From the NCBI GenBank assembly GCA_012064415.1, contig SSNU01000147.1, forward strand, positions 70,117 to 134,116: DNA of 64,000 bases. The letters run 5' to 3'. Shown in pieces: positions 46,068 through 57,700 of this stretch. The stretch comes from Gyrodactylus bullatarudis. Taxonomy: Eukaryota > Platyhelminthes > Monogenea > Gyrodactylidea > Gyrodactylidae. The notes under the pieces were generated by a model that did no database searches, was not told the origin of the DNA, and saw only the letters and a list, made by a program, of their open reading frames with translations. Each line of letters begins with the position of its first letter. The first letter of the stretch is position 1. The position numbers and the translations under genes were made by a program.

Positions 46068-49000
46068 ATGATCAACTCTTTCCTTTTGTTTCAAGTAATC
46101 TCATTGATCCTCTGTCTGGATGCCCTCAATAAATTGAAGATTTCACTAAACTTGACACTATTCTGGGTTTATGAAGAGGATTTCAAATATTCCGGTGACT
46201 ATAGAATAAAATTTAGACTATGCTCCCATCAAGACCAAACTGGATTATTATTGGGATTCTCACCTAATGACAATCCTGTCCATGCAAACTTTTATTATCT
46301 AAGTGAAAATGACTCGGTTGAGGAATTTTATCTTGACCATAATCTTGAATTAAGAGGCTTTGATGATATTTTAGAGGTGATACGTTTAACTCGTGAGCAA
46401 TTCGATTCTTATAAATCCTGCTATACATTCGTGAGAAACGCATTGTCCTGTAGGATCCCATTCGGAGTCAATATTATGGTAAATTCTTGTTCTATAAATA
46501 CTGCATATTGTTTTTTTATTAATGAATGAAGACAGGAAATTTTTGGTGAATAATAAAGATTTTTTAAATTCACAATGTAATCCAGATTGATTGAGAGAAA
46601 AAAAGCGTTAAAAATCTTTTGATCATGAAAAAGACTACAAATTTATTATTACAAAATTATTCCTTCTAACAAAAAAATTTACCCCTCTGGTGGTAAAAAA
46701 AGAGCTCGTGACCCCTGTAAATTTGTAATTCAAAACCAGAATTCAAGAATATCAATAAAATTTCCCATTTAAATTTTAATTTATTGACAAAATATTTTCA
46801 TAAAAATAAGTCGCAAATTCAAATTTTGTAATTTAAACTTTTTATATTTTAAAATATCAAAATATTTTCTTTTTTGAGCTCTATCAAGTGAAGAAAAAGG
46901 TCAAAAGATTTTCTTGTCTCATCAATAAAGTGAATTGTATTTCAAGGATGATACCACAAGGGTCTTTGGAAAAGTAATCAACGATGAAAATGATTTGGAG
47001 AATATAACAGATTCTTTACAGATGAGTAGAACTCAAATCATTAGACAAAAACCTGACCCAGAAATAACTCAAAGGGGTCATTTGAATTTTTCAAGGTTCA
47101 ATCTAACACTGGACGGAGTAAGTTGAAATACGAATTAGATAAAAAATCTAATGAAAAAAAGTTTACAGATATAAAAATTAGTAATTTTGAACCAAGTATA
47201 GTTCTTCTGGAGCTGTTGGGCATAGATTGGCTATAACGTTGTTCGCTTGTTACATGACTATGTTGTCTCCTGGCTTGCAAATCGTTGGTTAAAATTGGCT
47301 GATTAAAGTTGAGAAGTAATCTGATTGGTTTAATGTTTTGATTGGACACACACGGTCTTAAGCGTCTAAAGTTTTTTGAAAAATGTCACGCCAGAAGAAT
47401 ACGAAATGTATTCGAAATATTGTTCAAGTCCAAACTATTTTTATCAGAGTAATCTAAATTTTTTTATTCTAATCTTAATCTTAATTTTTCTTCAAGTGAT
47501 GAATTATATTATCAGAGTTATTACTCTAATAATTCTGATTACTGTAACAATCACTCTAATTTTTATAATCCTAAATTTTTTAAGAAATACTACAACTTTC
47601 TCTCCTCTTTCTTCTTCTACAGATAGACCAATACAAGCCAGAAGACAACTATTAGTCAGGTAGCAAGCGAAAAACGCTATAGTTAAAAAATTAGCAGCCT
47701 TATTGAGACGATCAATATAGCATGTAGTTCTTGGCTCAAATTTATCGTAGACTTCGAAAAAATCTAAAGTTTTAATTCTAAATTTCAGGTCACAGTGCCA
47801 AAAGTGCCGACCACACTATGGTGCAAGACATTTACTTTCCCAAACTTTTCTTCAGACATATTCATTAGAGAATTTATACCGATTGTAACAAATCCAGATA
47901 TAATTCATCATATAGAGCTGTTTCTGTGTAGTCCTGATGAAGATGGCATCCTCAGAGTTGAAGATTATAACGCTCCATGTAATATGGAAGCAAAGCCAAA
48001 AGAGATTAAAAGCTGTAGATCAGCTATTGCCCTTTGGTCGGCAGGAGCAGCTGTTAGTTTTCCATTGATTTTATTTAGCTTAAGGGTTTCAAATTTCCAC
48101 AAAATGCTGGCATTAAAATTCCGAGGGAAGACAAATATCGACATGCAGTTATGGAGATTCATTTCAACAATCCAGAACTCATTGAAGGTAGAAGGGACTT
48201 TAGTGGTTTCACAATAGAAACCATCACTGGAGATGATATTCATGAGATTGGCATTATGGAGTTGGGCACGAGTTATGATCCAAACTCCTCTCTACCACCT
48301 GGCATGACCAACTTTAAATTGACTGGAATGTGTCATTCAAAATGTACAAAGGTAATCTGAATACGAGAAAATTTTATATTCCTATGGGCTAAAAGCATCT
48401 TTAGAAGGTTCACAATTTTTTAATCAAGATTTTTTTGGAATTCAAAGAATGATATGAAGAAAAAGAAGCTTTTAAGGAGATTATGAAATTTCAAATCTCG
48501 AAGTAGCGCCAAATTCTCATTTTTTAAACTTTGGATTTGTTGATTTTAGAGTGAGAAAGTGATCGGAAGTTGATTTATAGGATCACGAATAGACAAAAAA
48601 CAAATATGCTGAATCTTAAATTGAGAATCACCCCATTATCGTGTGAAAATAGAATTTTGATCATTTTCCCTACTTGAAAATCGATGAAATTTTGATACAA
48701 ATTCAAATTTCCTGGTTTTCTTGTCTTAATGTGATTCTTAAAATCAACTTTTGATCACTTTCTCACTTTTAAATCAGCAATAATTTTCAACTCAAAGTTC
48801 CTAAAATGAGAATTTGGCGTTAATATGCCATAATTTCCTTAAAATTATAAATTCCCATCTTCACATTAACTAGGTAAGTGTCCAAGTTCTTGCTTGATCA
48901 TTGGATGTGTGAAATTCAATTTAAATTTCTTTCTGAGGTTTGACTTGAACTACATCTGTAGAATAAATACTAACAGAAGCCACCCTAGAGACAAGCATCT

Positions 49001-51736
49001 CTTGGCGGCTCAGTTTTATCCAATCAGATTAATAATATTGCAGTTTGACAAATTATGTAAAATTCAGTAAAATCTGTGTTTGAGTTTGAAATCCCAATCA
49101 AGAGAAAATTGGTTCGAATCCCTTGCTTAAGACGCACAATCATAATCCGTTTATTATTTGCAGTTGTTTACAGAGCCAATTCATGTTTTTGCCTATCAGT
49201 ATCATGCTCACTACCATGGTAGTGCAATTGAATCTGTAATAATGCATGAAAATAATACAATCCGGGAAATACTCAGTCGAGACATGCAGTTTTCTCCATA
49301 CCTCCCGGAAATTCGAAATTTTTATCCAGCTGTAACTATCCATCCAGTTAGTTTAAAGAATTCATTATCACCCATGATACCACTTTCGTGTCATAAGTTT
49401 TAAGTATTGCAAACAATATTTTAGAAAAATAAGGAGGGTTATCAGGTACATTGAGGAATACTGGCCCCTTTTTATTTCTCTTGCCGCGAGAGATTCGTTT
49501 TCATGTTATCAATGTTAGAAAGCCTTTTTGATATTCATGTACATGTAAAATTGACATGAAGATGAGAATTTACAATTTTTACAAAATAATTCAATATTTT
49601 TCTCTAGATACATGAAGAAAGGCGATGCCAAGTTTATTAAAGAATAGCGCTTTATTTCGTGGCATACTCATCAGCTTTTACATGCCAGATTTATATACAA
49701 AAATTTGTGTTTCTGGTTTGGGGTTGGGAATTGATTGTGATATCTTCCTTTTCTTCATTCCTTTGCGTTGTTTTTATTGTTGCTCTGGGGAGGGTTAATG
49801 GTTTGACGGCTGATTTTTGTACACAGAGGTTTGGCTTTTCTTTTTCAATGAATAGAGCTTCTGCTGTCTTGAGAGCTGTTAAGTTTTTCCCTGCTTGCTT
49901 GTAAAGAATTTCAAAGTTTAAAGGGGAAGCTTTTTCTTGACATGCTCTCAAATGTTCTCTTACTGTTCTCTATTTCGGATAAAGATTTCGAACTTCTTCA
50001 TTATAATTAGCTTAAGAGAAACTTGTTGTTTTCAAGAGAAAGTTAAACTTCTAAATTTTGGATAATTTTTTTTCTTCGTGATAATCAAAACTTTCAAAAG
50101 GTTCGATTTCCCACAACGACGACGAGTTTCTGTGAATTTCTTTAGGCGTATTAGAAATCTTTTTCTACTCATGATTTTGAGCTCAATCGTTAAAAAAGTG
50201 GTATTCAATTCCAATAATTCTGAGCAATAGATATCGAGAATCTTAACAACCAATCAAAATAGCTCATCTCTTTCCTTTTCAATTCCTCCTAAATAAGAAA
50301 TTGTAACCTTTCTTTAGAAGATTTCATGCTGTTTCATCCGAAAGAGCATTTTTTCGAATTAAATCTGTTGTAGGTTTTAATGGTATATTTCGGCATAAAC
50401 CTATTGAAATTTGCTTATGAAGCGAAATAATTTTTTTCGTTCTAGGTCAATAAAACAGACACCATTCGATGTAGAGTGAAAATTTCTTCGATTTACCTGA
50501 GTTTTATACAAAATTTTTATAGTAAATTCTCTTATTCAATATCAACTAGCCTTATGAGGGAGTAAATGTTCTGTAGATTTGCCGTTTATTATAATTATAA
50601 TTATGACTTGACTTTGTTCATTTTTAGGGTGAAAGTATCCTAACTAGGTGCATATATGATACATCGAATGAAAACCAGACGATATTCCAAGGATTCTCTG
50701 ACACTAATGAAATGTGCATCAATTTCCTCTTCTACTATCCCAAGCAAGATATTGAAGTTTGCAAGACTCAGGTTTCCCGAGAAGCTCTGAATGACTTCTT
50801 CAAAAGAGAATTCAAGTAAGGCTAATAATTTATTTCTCACTTAGCATCAAAGGCTCAAACATTTATGACATGTATAATAAAATGAAATGGAATCAAAAGT
50901 CTGGACATGCTTTCGGTGTATTTCTAGAAAATACATTCCATGAGGTAACATGTAACACGTCAAGCGGCCAGAGACATGAAGTAATTTAGAGTCTTTTATG
51001 ATTTCATTTGAAAAAAATTTCCAAAAAGAAATGCAAAAAAAGAAAAGATTTTGCAGATGCAATCAAACCTTTGATAACAAAGATTTCTGTGGTCAATTAA
51101 ATAGAAATTTCTCCTGAAAAACTTTCATTGCGGTTATCTTCGGAAAGTTTTTGGGTCTTTTTTGTATTATTAATGATCATTCATCAATGAGAAATTAATT
51201 TTGATTTAAATCACTATGCAACAAGGTACCTCAATTGAAATTAATATTATTACACCTCGTGTTCAAGTATTTACCTCGTCGACTTTTTTGAGAATTTCTA
51301 TCTTTGTTGATAGTTGATAGTTTTAAAAATTGAGATGAACTCTAACCTTGATGCTATATTAAGAAACTGTGTTTTTTTTCAAATGATTTTCAGAACAGAG
51401 AGAATAGCTGGTTCAAATTAGGATTTCAATACAGTGAGTTGCATAGATAACGCCTCATGAAGTTATCTCGAGGCGTTAACTCGCCGTACTTTATGCGGCT
51501 CTAATTATAATTTGTTAAAAGTGAACCGGAGTTTTATTAGCTTCATCTCATCTTTTTCAATTCCTTACCAAACTACCCTGACCTGGACTAAGAATTTATT
51601 TATTTTATTTCAGAAAAGTCCTATCATCGAACCTATAATTCAATTTCCAACTTATCCTGATCCAACTCTCACAAATCGAGACAAGAAATGCATAAGAACC
51701 CTCGATAATTATAAGGAACAAATATCAGAGGGCTAA
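46068..51736 (+). CDS. copper monooxygenase, DBH/MOXD1-like (8 exons)
   Basis: Exons: 46068-46478, 46947-47117, 47789-48052, 48079-48351, 49164-49346, 50628-50815, 50845-50980, 51614-51736; 582 residues, all phases agree. A signal peptide is followed by a DOMON domain (DDTTRVFGK near its end). Next is the copper type II ascorbate-dependent monooxygenase core with all expected copper ligands: HH in DIIHHIELF, H in VMEIHFNNP, HAH in YQYHAHYHG and M in TNEMCINF. The family hydroxylates substrates such as dopamine in secretory vesicles or ER; the substrate here is unknown. No C-terminal anchor is seen. A 26-bp intron (48053-48078) restores GAALKGFKFPQNAGIKIP, and a 29-bp intron lies at 50816-50844. 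The longer introns carry repeats. Confidence 0.92.
47195..47690. repeat. fold-back repeat in monooxygenase intron 2
   Basis: The word ACCAATACAAGCCAGAAGACA (47627 region, plus) is mirrored at about 47262-47285. 'TTTGAACCAAGTATAGTTC...GGAGCTGTTGGGCATAGAT' (47196-47228) recurs at 59930-59985, followed at 60027-60072 by the same plus-strand word. So a second, partial copy exists in the CFAP44 intron at 59.9-60.1 kb. Confidence 0.55.
48400..48880. repeat. family A fold-back copy in monooxygenase intron
   Basis: Both arms contain 'ggcg(c)caaattctcatttttt...aactttg' words in opposite orientation (about 48510 and 48800). The centre has 'gatcacgaatagacaaaaaacaaat' and 'gatcattttccctacttgaaaatcgatg'. 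It lies between exons 4 and 5 and explains most of that intron's length. Confidence 0.6.
49639..49678 (-). ncRNA. hammerhead ribozyme motif directly after a GIY-YIG ORF
   Basis: Minus strand: CTGATGA (49674-49668) and GAAA (49658-49655). Stem I pairs AAAG (49678-49675) with CUUU (49642-49639). Stem III pairs AUA with UAU around AAGCGC, with the predicted cut after UAUU (49643). Stem II is weak (GU/AC only). The motif starts about 13 nt after the stop codon of the GIY-YIG ORF on the same strand, the position expected for a ribozyme in a Penelope-like element 3' region. The conserved GAAAUAAA...CG string is shared with the copy at 15546-15589. Confidence 0.6.
49691..49990 (-). pseudogene. Penelope-like GIY-YIG C-terminal ORF fragment
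   Basis: The minus-strand reading contains VREHLRACQEKASPLNFEIL and ALFIEKEKPNLCVQ, the usual end of GIY-YIG nucleases in Penelope-like and related retroelements (helix with ...EHL, then E.L.I...KP.LN). The N-terminal nuclease motifs and the RT are not found upstream, so the copy is 5'-truncated. The stop (49691-49693) is followed by the hammerhead. The plus-strand ORF over the same bases is its shadow. Confidence 0.6.
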
Positions 51737-51748
51737 AACAGGGTGTAT
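51737..51748. other. 12-bp gap between convergent stop codons
   Basis: The monooxygenase stop (TAA, to 51736, plus) and the CFAP44 stop (TGA, 51751-51749, minus) are separated by 12 bp. The 3' UTRs must overlap in antisense or lie inside the neighbouring coding exon. Confidence 0.75.
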
Positions 51749-54700
51749 TCATTCATTTTTCAACAGGGAAATTTCCTTTTGCAACTTTTCAATTTCTTCT
51801 TTTTGCTTCATATAAAGGTTAAGAGTTTTTGATGTAGCTCTCCCCTCAATTTGCTTAGATGAACACTCTTCCTTCTAAATAGAAGAAAAAACAATCTCAT
51901 CTATTATAAAACTGAATAAAAAATCTAATTTTATGCTATCTTAAGATCTAAAAACACAAGAAAAGGAGAACTATTCATTAATAACAAAATGGACATTGCA
52001 AATTTTCTTATGAATTCTTGTCTTTCAAAAATAAAGTTGGACAAGAATTTTCTTTGAAAATCTATTTTCAACGTCATATCAGTACCAAATTTTCCGATAA
52101 AACTATTCCACTTTTATGGCACTCAGATTTTATAAATCCTGAATTTAGCGAGGTAGAAAAAAAGATAAAAGTTAGGAATTTATAAATGTTACAGTGATTC
52201 TGGAAACTTGTGTAAGTCTTTAGAATCTCTAGTAAACCAGGGACTCTGGAAACTCACTAGTCACAGTGAATCTGGAAACTATAGGAATTCTGCAGAATCC
52301 CTGGGCAACAATCAGTGAGTTCTGGGAACTAATTATAATTATTAATTTGAAACTTATCTTGCCTTATATTTTTACACGAGTGTAACATTTTGAAATATTT
52401 GAATGTTATCGCCAGAACATCGAAACACATTCATGCTGCATCTATATGAGTTTTTAAATGAATCATGAAAGTTTCCGAGAATCCCTGAGAGTCCGCAGAC
52501 TAACTGATAGTTGTCCATGGATTTTGCAGTGCTTCCAGATTCACTCTAACATGGGAATCTATGATTTTTACAGACGTCTCGAATTTTTCATCAAGAACTC
52601 GAATTTGTTAGAGATAATGGTCTTTAAAGAGTGAAGGTTATCACAGTTCATTATGTCATATTTATCTTTAATCATATTAAAAGATGAGAGCAAAAAGTGT
52701 TTATTGTAAGACACACTCCTTAGGGAATAGACATGCTCGGTCATAGAAGAGGATTCGATGACATTTTTTACAATAAAAGCTAACCTTCTATAACCCATAG
52801 AGGGCTAAGACCGGAGACCAATATGCGAGCATTGTAGGAATCAAGGTCTGGATAGACCCAATATAGGAAAGAAGCTTGGATTCTTTCTAAATCACGTGCC
52901 TGACTATGTGTCAGGTTCGTGAGGAGTGGAGCTAAATAATCAAAGTTATTTAGGACTAAGGATTTATAGGCCTTAAGTCTTAGTTTAGGCGTTTTTGAGA
53001 ACTTTATAATATTTGCTATATTCTGGAATTTATCTTGGAGAGATTTGAAGGATCTATTTTTAGTTTAGAGTTGATACCGAAAAGTTAAAGGAGACAATTT
53101 CTCCAGGAAGTAGAAGAGATTCAAGGAGGGTTGCAGGGAGACCCAATGGGAGCATTATTTTGCATTTATCTCTATTAATATAAAGCCCCATGGCCTCAAG
53201 TGAATCTTTAAGAAGGCAGAAGTTTCTGTTGATTTTTAAAATGTCTAGGAAGTTTTTAACCCTATAGACGAACTTGAGGTCGTCCGTGAATTTAAAAACG
53301 TTTACTATTTCTTTCAGTAATTTATCGATCTGTATATAGTCTGGATATTCCCCTTTATGCATTTTAAAGTATTATTATTTTCTAATAAAACTTACATAAA
53401 CTCCTCGTTCAAATTTTGATCTTTCTTGCAAAAGTCTCATCTCTGTATAGTTCAAGTGAGTATTTTTCATCAAAGTGTTCATGTACCTTTTACGAGCTTC
53501 CAATTTTCTATCCTGAAGAATAAATTTTAATTATAATTAAAATTTAATAATTATTAAAGATAGGAAAATCTGCCGAAGAAATTACAATGTTTTTACACAT
53601 TTAACCTACTAGCAAAATGTGGTCACAAGTAATTGCTATCCATTTGATTCAGCCATTTTCAAATCATTAAAAATTTCACAGTACAATGTTCAAAAAATGG
53701 GAATTTCACGCCAAATTTAAATTTGAAATAATACCATAATATATTACCATATCTATCGTAAAAATGATTTGAGTTAATTCCAAAAATCACCCCAAAGGAA
53801 ATTTTTTTCCAATAATCAACCCAAAAATTTTTAAAAGAAACTTCTTAAAATAATTTTATTCAACACTAAATACCAGAGAGAGTTTACATCGAAGAAGAAT
53901 GATTGTTGATATCAATAATTAATGTCAAAAAACGCCACAAGTTCTTCAAAGCTTAATTGATCACATCGAATGTTGAACAATGGAGAAAACATTGACTACC
54001 TAAGAGGACAAGACGGTATTCCTGTTGCTGAATATTGTATGAGAAGACTCTAGGAGATCGCAGAGGAAGCCAAATAAACTCAATAAAATAATACAACTCA
54101 CAAACCATGTGAAATATTATTATCCAAAATTATTGCGAAAAGAAGATAAAATTTTCCTTTTATGAATTGCATTAATTCCATATCGTTTTTCACAACTTCC
54201 CTATTGAATTTCATATCTTCCTTCAATAATGACATTTTAAAATACTATTCCTTAATGAATTTCATGAGTTTCTTACTGAATTTCACGAATTCCTTATCGA
54301 ATTTCATATCTTCCTTAACGAACTGCAAAAGGAATATATAGGGAGAAAGTTCACTTTCAATTTTTGAGTAGAAGTTTAACCGTTCTAAAAATGTATCTGA
54401 AAATAAATCTGGTAGAGAGGGGTATCTTGAAATAAGAATAACTGATTTGAGGAAGCCTTGAAATTTTTATTAGGGTCATTTTTGGAATTAACCCAAATAT
54501 TTTTTTTCAAATTTTAAAAGTGGACAACATGATTGGGATTCCAAAAACACTCTAACATTTTCGAATTCTTTATGAAAAATTTGAAATTTTTGTAAAAATC
54601 ATATATATCCTTATGGAATCTAACTTGATGGACATTTTCTTCTCACATCCTGATGTTAGAATTCGGATATGCAAGTGTCAATTTTATAAGAGAATCAAAT

Positions 54701-57700
54701 AATATTCAACGGTGGCAGATGTAGACGTGATACGTCCCCATTAGGACTCGTCAGTATACCATAGCCAGTATTAGGACCCGGATGTCCAACAATTTGGATG
54801 CTTATGGATATAATTATAATAATTACCTGTGACCACACTTTGATAGTAAGTTAAATTTCTAAAATCTATCGAAACTATTGAAACTCTATCATTTTCATTC
54901 AAAAAAAATTTTTCATTCATACAGAGATATATAAATTTAAGATTTAAAAAAATAAACTGATATTTTAACCAGGTTTCAACCTTTCAGGACTAATGTCCAT
55001 AAGCCGACTAAACTATTGATGCTAAGAATTACCTCTTACCCTTTTGATGCTCCCCAAAAATTTAGATGTGTATAACCTTCTTAAGCTAAAAATAGGTCCA
55101 CATCCAACAAGGGACATATCAAAATAATTCACAATAGTAATACACAATATTACACAAGCAAAGTTAGCTCATGTCATTAGACTCAAATTTTAATTAGAAT
55201 TAATTTTATACTTATAGATTCTCAACTGTAATAGTACTTCTAATAATAGAATTATTACAAAGAAGAGGGAATTATTTCTCAAAGTACTTTAAAAGTTCTT
55301 TTCTTTTGATGAAATCTTCTAATGCAAGCATTCTTTTCCTCTTTAAGCTCCTCTAATTCCTTGTTGAAGATGGTCTTCTCCATTTTCTCAATGTTGAATA
55401 CGCAGCCAAACTTTTTCATTATTGTCCGGCGACATTCAATTTTCATCTTGCGAATCTTTTCCATAAGATCAACTTTGGTTCTCTTTATGCTAGCGTAATG
55501 ATTCTTTAGATCATGGTACTCCTTGCTATCCTGGGATTTCTCATTTTCCAGTTGACTAATTTTCTTTTTGAATTCTTCCATATTCTCATGAGAGAAAATC
55601 AAATAATCATTGAAATTCCTTGTCAACTCTTGAATGTCTGTGTTCTTTATCTTGTTGGAGTCTAGTAACACTGTCACATCTATCTCATTTAGTCTTTCAA
55701 ACTTCTTTTTCTATGTAATAAAAGCTTTTGTTGAATTATGACCAGGAAATTACATCGGTCTAGATTCTTGGGTACAGATAAGAATTTTTTGATAATGGAT
55801 TAGTTTATTTCACTGAAAGTTACAGCTTAGAAATGGGTTCTAAATTTAGAATTTATCAAAGTATAAATCTTTGGCAGACATATTTTGTAAGCGGTAACAT
55901 TCAGCAACATGAGCTAATTCATTAACAAATAATTCGGAACTAGGGGATATATTACCTAAGCAATTTTAGAATCTACAATGTAGATACATTTATGGCTATG
56001 AGATAAAGTGTGAAATGTTTCTTCAATATAATTAATTAATAGCTATTACTAAAGTAATAAAATGGGCAGTAATTTTGCTATTTTGGATATGATTTCGGAA
56101 TTTCAATTCGAGTTCTTTCTTAGACCTTCAAAAAGTCTCGGGATAATTTTGCTAATATTAGCTAGTAATCTAATGAAAATGCTATTCTTGAGAAATGCTA
56201 TTTTAGAAATAAAGGTCTATAATGGAACTATAGATTGAAAATTTACATTTTGACTAATAATCTTCTCATCTATTAGTTCGAGTTGTGTTTCACACCTGTG
56301 GATCTCTTCGTTAATCTTATCGTATTCTTCCATATAGCTATTGAGAAGATTATTCTTTTCATTTAAAACACTCTGTATTTCCTGGCGTTTATACCGAAGA
56401 TTCAAGACAAATTTAAAGTCTTCATAGGGACAACCTTGGGGACATTCATCAAGGTTTAACAAATTCATGTAGTTATCTTCAGAATTGTCAAAGTCAAAGT
56501 CGTCTGAAATGTCCCCATTAGTGAGACTGAAAATGCTTTCATTCCATTCACTTTTTGCTTGGATGAAAATGAAAAAATTTCAAATTACAATGAATAATTT
56601 TGTATCAAGGCACTAAATGTGAAAAAAACTCCGTAAGAGTTCTGTGACAAATTTTTAGATATATACTTTCTCTAACCAATCAGAAACATATTGGAATTTT
56701 AATAAATTTTTCAGTTTTAATTAGAACTGGAAAATTTAAATAAAATCCTCAAACCTGATTTATTAAATAAAATTTTATGAATATCATTAATTAGAAATTT
56801 TTCGTTCTGGGTGCTTAGGTCGTATATCCCACAGGAACGTCTTATTTGGTAATGGACTAGCTCATGTCGCTGAATGTTACAGCTTACTAATGGATCCCAC
56901 GGAGACTAGTACGAAAAGAAAACTTACAAAGCATTTAGAAATAATTTAAGTATACATATATGGTAGACATATACGCGCGTTTCGTCCTTTTTCTGGACTC
57001 ATCAGTATGAACCTCGGACCTCTCGCATTGTAGACCAATGCTCATTCCACACGCCCAACATCCCATGCAACTCGGATTACTTCTAGGTACTTTTCGTACT
57101 AGTCTCCGTGGGATCCATTAGTAAGCTGTAACATTCAGCGACATGAGCTAGTCCATTACCAAATAAGACGTTCCTGTGGGATATACGACCTAAGCACCCA
57201 GAACGAAAAATTTCTAGTTAAACTTTGTTAGTATAGGTGCTGCACTATTCATTAATATCATTAATATTGATTAGAGCTACCTAAAAGTTATATTTGATTA
57301 TTTTTATTTTTTACTGAGTAAGTTTTGCTATTTTCCAGTATATAAATACTAATGATTTATGAGTCATGAAGAAACCTTGATATATCCCTTTGATAGCAAA
57401 GAAAAAGTATACAGGTTCTTATTAATTTTGGACGATCACACTGATCGAACAAAACCCTTTTCTTTGAAAACAGAAAAAACCTATTAATTAGGGGATTGAA
57501 CCAAAATTTCTCATTGGCTTAGGCTGTTGATAAACCTTGGTATTTTAATTAGTTTGTTATACACGCAGAAATATTATACCTTGTTGGCGAATTAAAAATA
57601 AAATTATGCATGGTAACTTTTTTGAAACGATCTTCTAATGCTTTCGAAACTACTTTACTTTTCATTTTTGAAACTAACTTGACTTCTGAGTTTTTTCAGA

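Larger units (their letters stand above)
49553..50552. mobile_element. about 1-kb element with family A/C-like ends
   Basis: The left end, TTGACATGAAGATGAGAATTTAC, and the right end near 50505-50548 ('atttttatagtaaattctcttattcaatatcaactagcc') are imperfect reverse complements. These words recur at family A and C ends at 13.47, 18.42 and 26.02 kb. The element encloses the Penelope-like GIY-YIG fragment and its hammerhead, which probably inserted into it. Confidence 0.45.

Noticed and set aside
49085..49135. GGTTCGAATCCC B-box-like sequence in a monooxygenase intron
   Set aside because: No A-box at the right distance and no acceptor stem. Not called as tRNA or SINE.
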